Origin: Acidobacteriota bacterium
GTDB lineage: Bacteria > Acidobacteriota > Terriglobia > Acidiferrales > UBA7541
DNA length: 10,966 nucleotides
Reading direction: 5' to 3'
Assembly (NCBI GenBank): GCA_003224075.1
Contig: QHYF01000195.1
Coordinates: forward strand, 2,379-13,344
Of the stretch, positions 6,272 to 10,966 are shown piece by piece. A model generated the notes under the pieces. It saw only the letters and a list, made by a program, of their open reading frames with translations. It made no database searches and was not told the origin of the DNA. Every line of letters starts with the position of its first letter. Positions within the stretch are counted from its first letter, which is position 1. The translations under genes and the position numbers were made by a program.

Positions 6272-7592
6272 GCACCGCGTGAAGGCGCTTTTCGCGCTTT
6301 GCCTTTTCCGCGTACAGATCCTGGTCCGCTTCGGAAAGCAGTTTTTCGATTCGTTCGCCATCGCCACGATAAATGGAGATGCCGATACTCGCGGAGAGAC
6401 GCGGAGGCTCATCGTCGCCGGCGAGGACCTCGCGGATGCGATCGGCAACGCGCCTGGCATCGCCTTCCTCTGATTCCGGGAGAACTAGGGCGAACTCGTC
6501 GCCGCCATATCGCGCGGCGGTATCGATGGCGCGGCAGTGAATGCGGAGAATATCGGCCAGACGGCAGATGGCGCGGCTGCCGACAAGGTGGCCGTAACCG
6601 TCGTTGATGTTTTTCAAGCCATCGAGGTCAAGAAGCAGCACGGAGAAGGGCCGGCCGGTGCGGTCGGTGCGGTCCGTCTCGTTTTCGAGGACGTCGAGCA
6701 AGCGGCGATAATTGGCGAGGCCGGAGAGGGGATCGCTGACAGCAAGATGGTGGACCTGTTCAAAGAGCTGGGCGTTATCGAGAAGCGCGCCGCCCAGCGC
6801 GACCGTGTAGCTCATCACAATGAGGGCCTGCGCAAAAACAAAAGGAGCGTCCAGCAGGCGCACCGATTGAGCGGCGGAGAGCTGGGCGGCGACGTTCAGC
6901 CAAGCTGCGGCATAAAGAGTGCGGTCAAAAGCGGAATCATCGGTGCTCAACCGGCGGCGGTACCAGATCAGACTGATCAGAAGAATGGCCGCAGGGAGCA
7001 ATTGTTGCGGGCCAGGAAAGAAAGCAGAGGGATGCGGAGAAACCTCCGGAGGCAAATGACGGAGCGCTGCCGCGAACACATACGTCAGAGCAATTACCGT
7101 GAGCAGTGCTCCGGCGATCTCTCCCCGCGGATGACGGGAACGCGGGAGGAACCGCTCAACGAGCAAGGCCACGAGAAAAAGCAGCGCCAAGACCATGCGG
7201 CCAACCCACCAGGCCGCCGGCGCCCAAAGGAGCCGCGCGGGGGCGTCAGGCAAGAATTGAAAGAAGAGCACGCTTGTGGCAGTAAGAATTGCACCGGAGA
7301 GAAGGAAACCAGCGCCGAGAATCAGGGAGATGCGATCCTGCGTGCCCTGGAAGCGAACGAGGGTGACCGCGGCGAATACAAAGGCGAGCAGGCCGCTGAT
7401 GACCTGCAGGTAGCCCTGAAGGAGAGGGTCCGGATGAAGAGTAATGCGACGCAGCCAGGAAGCGGCGAGAACGAGAAAAAGGAATCCCCCGAGGTGCGCG
7501 AGGAAGATTGTCGCGGCACTGCGCTTGTTCGTGATAGAAGTCTCTCCCATGGTACTGTCTTGCGATCCGCCGTCCATTCTTGGGGCCCGCAC
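6240..7592 (-). CDS. Membrane-bound diguanylate cyclase (GGDEF)
   Basis: The enzyme joins two GTP into cyclic di-GMP, a messenger controlling biofilm and motility. With GTG 7592 as start it has 450 residues. The N-terminal part has about eight hydrophobic membrane segments (near 27-47, 61-80, 88-112, 123-146, 158-176, 197-211, 225-240, 251-271), with no recognised sensor domain. The catalytic domain covers about 285-440: SDPLSGLANYRRL, the metal-binding DLDGLKNIND (321-331), RYGGDEF with GGDEF at 363-367, and ASIGISIY. An RxxD I-site (Arg354, Asp357) lies five residues before GGDEF, so product inhibition is expected. All catalytic residues are present, so it should be active. The start is uncertain: GTG 7592, ATG 7577 and ATG 7550 are all in frame and none has a strong ribosome-binding site. 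AATAAT at 7605-7600 (minus strand) resembles a -10 box so close to 7592 that a leaderless start or a downstream ATG is likely. Confidence 0.94.
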   Translation of the reverse strand: MRAPRMDGGSQDSTMGETSITNKRSAATIFLAHLGGFLFLVLAASWLRRITLHPDPLLQGYLQVISGLLAFVFAAVTLVRFQGTQDRISLILGAGFLLSGAILTATSVLFFQFLPDAPARLLWAPAAWWVGRMVLALLFLVALLVERFLPRSRHPRGEIAGALLTVIALTYVFAAALRHLPPEVSPHPSAFFPGPQQLLPAAILLISLIWYRRRLSTDDSAFDRTLYAAAWLNVAAQLSAAQSVRLLDAPFVFAQALIVMSYTVALGGALLDNAQLFEQVHHLAVSDPLSGLANYRRLLDVLENETDRTDRTGRPFSVLLLDLDGLKNINDGYGHLVGSRAICRLADILRIHCRAIDTAARYGGDEFALVLPESEEGDARRVADRIREVLAGDDEPPRLSASIGISIYRGDGERIEKLLSEADQDLYAEKAKREKRLHAVLNPRRRIPKA

Positions 7593-7905
7593 TACTTACA
7601 TTATTAGACTACGAAGGCCCACGAAGCGTTACGGCAGAATCATCCCGTGAGTGAAGTATAAGACACCACCTGAGGATTTCGCGACCTGTACGAAAGTGCA
7701 GGACAAAGAATGAGATAAGAAGTGCGGGAGCGCCGAGGTTCGGTATTGCGCGGAGGAGGAAAGTTGCGCAAACTGTTTGGATTGAAACGATTGAATACAA
7801 GGGCCTTGCGGAGTGGCGCACGGGAGGAGAAACGCGCGGTTTCGCGAATAAACGCGGATTGCCGTTTGAAGTTTCGCGAGTAATTCCTCAGCAAGAGGGA
7901 GAGGC
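7593..7905. other. Divergent intergenic region, cyclase / permease
   Basis: These 313 bases separate the divergent diguanylate cyclase and permease genes, so promoters for both should lie here. On the minus strand AATAAT (7605-7600) is a fair -10 candidate for the cyclase, without a clear -35. On the plus side there is the 8-base palindrome TTGCGCAA (7764-7771), a GATTGAA direct repeat (7780-7786 and 7789-7795), and three copies of TTTCGCGA (7677-7684, 7840-7847, 7872-7879). A 53-codon frame at 7722-7883 is not convincing as a gene. No RNA gene or riboswitch was recognised. Confidence 0.5.
7764..7771. promoter_or_regulatory. Possible LacI-family operator TTGCGCAA
   Basis: A perfect 8-base palindrome centred on CG, within AGTTGCGCAAACT, about 135 bases before the permease start. 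LacI-family regulators typically bind palindromes with a central CG, and such a regulator is encoded just downstream of the permease. The same 8-mer also occurs twice inside the Asp-box coding region (near 950 and 1112), so chance is quite possible. Confidence 0.25.
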
Positions 7906-9249
7906 TTGGGCAAAGAAACCACCACGGATTCCGGGCCACGCCTGCGGCGAACGCTCACGCTCCGGGACCTGATTCTGTACGGCGTCATCGTGATTCAACC
8001 GGTGGCGCCGATGTCCGTCTTCGGCGTGCTGAGCGAACGGGGAAAAGGCCACGTGGTGACGGCGATCCTGATCGCAATGGTGGCGATGCTGTTTACGGGG
8101 ATCAGCTACGGACGAATGGCGCGCGCGTATCCGAGCGCGGGTTCTGCATTCACGTACGTTGCGCAGGAGATTCATCCAGCGGCGGGATATGTCACCGGCT
8201 GGAGCATGGTCATGGATTACATGCTCAACCCGTTGATCTGCACGATCTGGTGCGCGCAACAGGCGCATGATTTTGCGCCAGGCCTTCCGGTGTGGGGATG
8301 GAAGATCATCTTCGCGTCGGTTTTCACGCTGCTGAATATCCGTGGGGTGAAAACGTCGGCGCGCATCAACGCGGGCATGGCAGCTGGGATGGGGGCGGTG
8401 ATTGTGGTGATTTTTGCCGCCGGAGTGCGCTACATTTTCGGGCACTCCCATGCGGATGCGGGCTTTTTTACGCGTCCGTTCTATGACCCGGCGACTTTCA
8501 GCACGGGGGCGCTGTTTGGCTGCACGTCCATCGCGGTGCTGACGTACATCGGGTTTGACGGCATTTCCACGCTCTCCGAAGAAGCCGAGAATCCGCGGCG
8601 GAATATCATGTTGGCGACAGTACTGACGTGCGTCGCGATCGGGCTGCTTTCGGCCGCGGAAGTCTACATCGCGCAACTGATCTGGCCCGCGAGGGAAGCG
8701 TTCCCAAATGTCGATACGGCCTACGTTCACGTTGCGGGACGCGCCTGGGGGCCGTTATTCGCAGTGGTTGGGTTCACGCTGCTGCTGGCGAATTTTGGTT
8801 CCGGCATGGGAGCGCAATTGGGTGCCGCGCGTCTGCTCTATGGCATGGGGCGGAGCAACGCACTGCCGAAATCGTTTTTCGGCGCCGTGGACGAAAGGCA
8901 TCGCGTGCCACGAAACAATGTTTTCTTCGTGGGTGGAATTGTGCTGGTCGGGGCATTCTTTCTTTCCTATGGACTTGGCGCGGAGATGCTGAATTTTGGA
9001 GCGCTGATCGCGTTTATGGGGGTCAACGCCGCGGCGCTCGTGCGCTATTACATTCGCACGGAGGAAAAGAAGCTTGGCGACCTGATTCCACCGGTCCTGG
9101 GGTTTTTGATTTGCCTCGGGTTGTGGCTGAACCTGAGCCGGCCGGCGAAGATTGTTGGTTCGATCTGGATGATCGCGGGTATCGCCTTTGGCGTGTGGAA
9201 AACGCGCGGCTTCCGCGAGCAACTGTCCTTTGAGGCGCCTCCGGAATGA
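7906..9249 (+). CDS. APC-family amino acid / polyamine permease (PuuP-like)
   Basis: A 447-residue integral membrane transporter of the amino acid-polyamine-organocation superfamily, normal length and with about twelve hydrophobic segments. The first membrane segment, LILYGVIVIQPVAPMSVFG (22-40), and the ISYGRMARAYPSAGSAFTYV block (66-85) resemble the putrescine importer PuuP and related H+-coupled permeases. FGCTSIAVLTYIGFDGIST (204-222), followed by EEAENPRRNI, is the conserved sixth helix and loop of the superfamily. It should import a small amine or amino acid through the inner membrane; the exact substrate cannot be read from the sequence. The start is TTG 7906, with GAGGGAGAGG at 7895-7904 as ribosome-binding site; other in-frame starts lie inside the first membrane segment. 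The LacI-family gene follows after 55 bases on the same strand, which suggests joint transcription or control. Confidence 0.93.
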   Translation: MGKETTTDSGPRLRRTLTLRDLILYGVIVIQPVAPMSVFGVLSERGKGHVVTAILIAMVAMLFTGISYGRMARAYPSAGSAFTYVAQEIHPAAGYVTGWSMVMDYMLNPLICTIWCAQQAHDFAPGLPVWGWKIIFASVFTLLNIRGVKTSARINAGMAAGMGAVIVVIFAAGVRYIFGHSHADAGFFTRPFYDPATFSTGALFGCTSIAVLTYIGFDGISTLSEEAENPRRNIMLATVLTCVAIGLLSAAEVYIAQLIWPAREAFPNVDTAYVHVAGRAWGPLFAVVGFTLLLANFGSGMGAQLGAARLLYGMGRSNALPKSFFGAVDERHRVPRNNVFFVGGIVLVGAFFLSYGLGAEMLNFGALIAFMGVNAAALVRYYIRTEEKKLGDLIPPVLGFLICLGLWLNLSRPAKIVGSIWMIAGIAFGVWKTRGFREQLSFEAPPE

Positions 9250-9258
9250 AGTCCCGGC

Positions 9259-9278
9259 TGCAAGACGGACCCGTTGCA
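9259..9278. promoter_or_regulatory. Imperfect dyad upstream of the LacI-family gene
   Basis: TGCAA (9259-9263) and TTGCA (9274-9278) are inverted repeats ten bases apart, in the 55-base gap between the permease stop and the regulator start. Six of ten position pairs across the 20-base site are complementary. It could be an operator for autoregulation. The centre is GA, not the CG usual for LacI-family operators, so confidence is low. Confidence 0.3.
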
Positions 9279-9292
9279 TATTGGACGACTGT

Positions 9293-9298
9293 GGAAGG
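9293..9298 (+). promoter_or_regulatory. Ribosome-binding site deciding the regulator start
   Basis: GGAAGG lies directly before three consecutive ATG codons at 9299, 9302 and 9305. Only the third has a normal spacing (six bases), so 9305 is preferred. The open frame running upstream to 9188 lies inside the permease gene and has no such site. Confidence 0.6.
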
Positions 9299-9304
9299 AT
9301 GATG

Positions 9305-10420
9305 ATGGCCGCGGAGGCGGTAATTCCGGTGAAACGGCAAAGCGGAAAGAACCAGGCGGTCACTATGAGGGATGTCGCGCAGGCCAGCGGCTTCTCTCCT
9401 GCCACAGTTTCCATCGTGCTGAACAACGCGCCGCTGGCGCGCTACATCGCGCCGACCACGAAGAAGCGCATCGAAGAAGTAGCGAAGAAACTCGGGTATA
9501 GGCCAAACATCATGGCGCGTTTTCTTCGCAGCAGGCGGAGCCACAGCGTCGGAGTGATGTTCTTTGACATTACTGACCCATTTTGCACGCCGGTCCTGCG
9601 GGGCATTGAGAACGCGCTGTATCAATCATCGTACGTGCCGATTTTTGCGGACGCTCATAACCAGAAGAACCGCTTCGAGCGGTACCTGGAAATGCTGCTC
9701 GAGCATCACGTCGAAGCACTGATCGTGGTGGCCAACTGGCTCTTCGTGGACATTCACCTGCTCGCGGATCTCAGCAAAAGAAATATTACTGCGGCCACCA
9801 TCGGCTGGGAGATGCCGGGAGATTCGGTCAGTTCGGTGATGGTGGACAACGAAGCTGGAGGGCGGCTCGCGCTCGAGCACCTCCACCAGCTGGGGCACCG
9901 CAAGATCGCATTCATTCGCGGGCCGAAAATGCTGATTGACAGCGCGCCGCGGTGGAAGGGCATTCAGAAATTCGCCCACTCGTCCGGACTGGAGATCGAT
10001 CCGGCGCTAGTCCTTCAACTGCCGGATTCGTTCGACCCAAACTCAGGCTTCGAAGGCGGCTACCGGTTTACTGAAGAATTGCTTCAAAAGAAGAAGCGTT
10101 TTACGGCCTTGATGGCATTCGACGACCTGACGGCACTTGGGGCGATCCGCGCGCTGACGAGGGCCGGGGTGAAGGTGCCGGAGCATTGTTCGGTGGTGGG
10201 TTTCGACGATGTGCCGCTGTCTTCGCTGGCCGCGCCGTCTTTGACCACAGTGCGGCAGCCGCTGGAAGCGATGGGAAACCTGGCGGTGAATATCGTGATG
10301 GAAGGGGTCAACGCGGGGCTTGAGAAGCGCGATTGGAATATCTCGCAGCACAAAATGAACCCGGAGCTGGTGATCCGCGATTCCACGCGAGCGGCGGCGC
10401 TCACCGGCTCTGACGACTGA
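9305..10420 (+). CDS. LacI-family transcriptional regulator
   Basis: A 371-residue DNA-binding repressor or regulator. Residues 19-40 form the helix-turn-helix (VTMRDVAQASGFSPATVSIV), followed by KKRIEEVAKKLGYRPN and the hinge helix with Leu74 (ARFLRSRRS), as in LacI and PurR. Residues 81-345 are the periplasmic-binding-protein-like effector domain: SVGVMFFDITDPF, VDNEAGGRLALEHLHQLGHRKIAFI, LMAFDDLTALGAIRAL, and VVGFDDVPLSSLAAPSLTTVRQP. The sensed ligand is usually a sugar, but here the neighbouring amino acid / polyamine permease hints at another small molecule; this is inference. The N-terminal 20 residues before the helix-turn-helix are longer than usual, so ATG 9365 cannot be excluded as start. 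A terminator follows the stop. Family assignment is secure; target genes are probably the permease and itself. Confidence 0.94.
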   Translation: MAAEAVIPVKRQSGKNQAVTMRDVAQASGFSPATVSIVLNNAPLARYIAPTTKKRIEEVAKKLGYRPNIMARFLRSRRSHSVGVMFFDITDPFCTPVLRGIENALYQSSYVPIFADAHNQKNRFERYLEMLLEHHVEALIVVANWLFVDIHLLADLSKRNITAATIGWEMPGDSVSSVMVDNEAGGRLALEHLHQLGHRKIAFIRGPKMLIDSAPRWKGIQKFAHSSGLEIDPALVLQLPDSFDPNSGFEGGYRFTEELLQKKKRFTALMAFDDLTALGAIRALTRAGVKVPEHCSVVGFDDVPLSSLAAPSLTTVRQPLEAMGNLAVNIVMEGVNAGLEKRDWNISQHKMNPELVIRDSTRAAALTGSDD

Positions 10421-10500
10421 AAATTCCTCCGCCGTTGAAGAATAGCAAAATCTGCCCAGCCGCATCGAAGGCGCCGGACGGTTATACCTTCGCAAAGAAA

Positions 10501-10535
10501 AGGCGCCGACCGCATGGCCAGCGCCTATGTTTTTT
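10501..10535. terminator. Bidirectional rho-independent terminator
   Basis: AGGCGC (10501-10506) pairs with GCGCCT (10521-10526), with a 14-base loop containing a small CC/GG inner pair. On the plus strand ATG and six T residues (10530-10535) follow, ending the LacI-family transcript. On the minus strand the stem is followed by TTTTCTTT (10500-10493), so it can also stop transcription of the convergent VWA gene, whose stop is 22 bases away. Confidence 0.75.
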
Positions 10536-10556
10536 CGAGTGAACCGAGTTCGACTG

Positions 10557-10966
10557 TTACTGCGCTGCGGGCAGAAAGACTTGCGGAGCTGCAAGGAATT
10601 CGACGTGTGGCAGCTCAGTTGTAATCCGAACACGTTCGAAGCGCCCCTTTGCTCCTCCATTGCCTTTGAACGTCAGGAGATACTGGTTGGCGAGGTGCAC
10701 GGCGAGCTCGTCAAGATAGGGCTTGAAGGAAACAGGAGCGCTGGTGCCGAGATAATAGGATTCAGCGCCTGTTTCTTCGGCAAGCCGGCTGAGATCCGAC
10801 TGCCCGCGAAAGGCGCGGAAGAATCCGCGCGACCTGTGCTCGGCATCGGGAGCGTAGATGGACCAGATGTTGATGTTCTGCTTCTGCGCGCGTTGAAATG
10901 TTGAATCTACATCCGGACTCGACGGGAAATTTCCGCGGAAGTAGTCGATCCCCGAAGAGATAAGCA
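10557..10966 (-). CDS. VWFA-related domain protein, C-terminal part
   Basis: On the minus strand the frame from 10964 is open to TAA at 10559-10557, giving 135 visible residues; the start lies beyond the window edge. It begins LISSGIDYFRGN, at the place where VWA domains of this type have the third metal-site strand. It continues with the core strand NINIWSIYAPD, the helix SDLSRLAEETGAESYYL, the helix PYLDELAVHLANQYLLTF, and a C-terminal beta-rich tail (RFERVRITTEL, ending LPAAQ). This order is typical of the acidobacterial VWFA-related proteins, which are usually secreted. The DxSxS MIDAS motif is outside the window, so metal binding cannot be judged. It is a homologue of the damaged gene at 3901-4865 and gives a useful comparison for what that gene has lost. 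It is convergent with the LacI-family gene, with a shared terminator between them. Confidence 0.82.
   Translation of the reverse strand, partial: LISSGIDYFRGNFPSSPDVDSTFQRAQKQNINIWSIYAPDAEHRSRGFFRAFRGQSDLSRLAEETGAESYYLGTSAPVSFKPYLDELAVHLANQYLLTFKGNGGAKGRFERVRITTELPHVEFLAAPQVFLPAAQ

Noticed and set aside
6537..7607. A 356-codon open frame on the plus strand.
   Set aside because: Antisense to the diguanylate cyclase gene. The translation is low-complexity, charged sequence without known motifs.
7722..7883. A 53-codon, very basic frame starting with GTG in the intergenic region.
   Set aside because: No good ribosome-binding site, composition explained by GC-rich DNA, and no resemblance to a known small protein.
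7888..8730. A 280-codon open frame on the minus strand.
   Set aside because: Antisense to the permease, rich in Arg and His, with no recognisable motif.
9188..9304. An upstream extension of the LacI-family gene into the permease gene.
   Set aside because: No ribosome-binding site, and it would add 39 unrelated residues before the normal N-terminus. GGAAGG before 9305 is the better signal.
10527..10904. A 125-codon open frame on the plus strand.
   Set aside because: Antisense to the C-terminal part of the second VWA protein, which shows real family motifs; the frame also starts inside the terminator.

Overview
The window looks like chromosomal DNA from a GC-rich bacterium, most likely an acidobacterium (phylum Acidobacteriota), perhaps a soil genome or metagenome bin. 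This rests on gene content: two secreted proteins of the 'VWFA-related' type, a very large secreted Asp-box (BNR) beta-propeller protein, GTG and TTG starts, and a GC-rich background. No rRNA, tRNA, CRISPR array, transposase or prophage gene was seen. The taxonomic call is inference.

Layout, left to right. (1) 1-653 (+): 3' part of surE, a survival/nucleotidase gene cut by the window edge. (2) 650-3817 (-): a 1055-residue secreted protein with eleven Asp-box repeats; its stop overlaps the surE stop tail to tail. (3) 3901-4865 (-): a damaged gene for a secreted von Willebrand factor A (VWA) protein. The MIDAS half is open at 4194-4865, but its C-terminal 98 codons lie in another frame at 3901-4200, and the signal peptide appears to carry a second frame lesion near 4805. 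Hand counts of three 60-base blocks here gave 42, 55 and 43% GC, against 68% in one block of the next gene. (4) 4925-6079 (+): an FAD-dependent amine oxidase of the monomeric sarcosine oxidase / N-methyltryptophan oxidase family. (5) 6107-6271 (+): a possible 54-residue small protein. (6) 6240-7592 (-): a membrane diguanylate cyclase with GGDEF and I-site. (7) 7593-7905: a 313-base divergent intergenic region. (8) 7906-9249 (+): a PuuP-like APC-family permease. (9) 9305-10420 (+): a LacI-family regulator, with an imperfect dyad just upstream. (10) 10501-10535: a bidirectional terminator. (11) 10557-10966 (-): C-terminal part of a second VWFA-related protein, cut by the window edge.

How the genes may work together. 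The permease and LacI regulator form a plausible uptake-plus-control pair, with possible operators at 7764-7771 and 9259-9278. The amine oxidase nearby could degrade an N-methylated or cyclic amino acid taken up by that permease, but the diguanylate cyclase lies between them on the other strand, so this link is weak. The damaged VWA gene and the Asp-box gene share strand, order and a very similar leader with ribosome-binding site, so they were probably regulated alike. I see no defence or mobile system here. The clearest unusual signal is the doubly disrupted VWA gene, whose lost segment can be gauged against the intact VWA homologue at the right edge.
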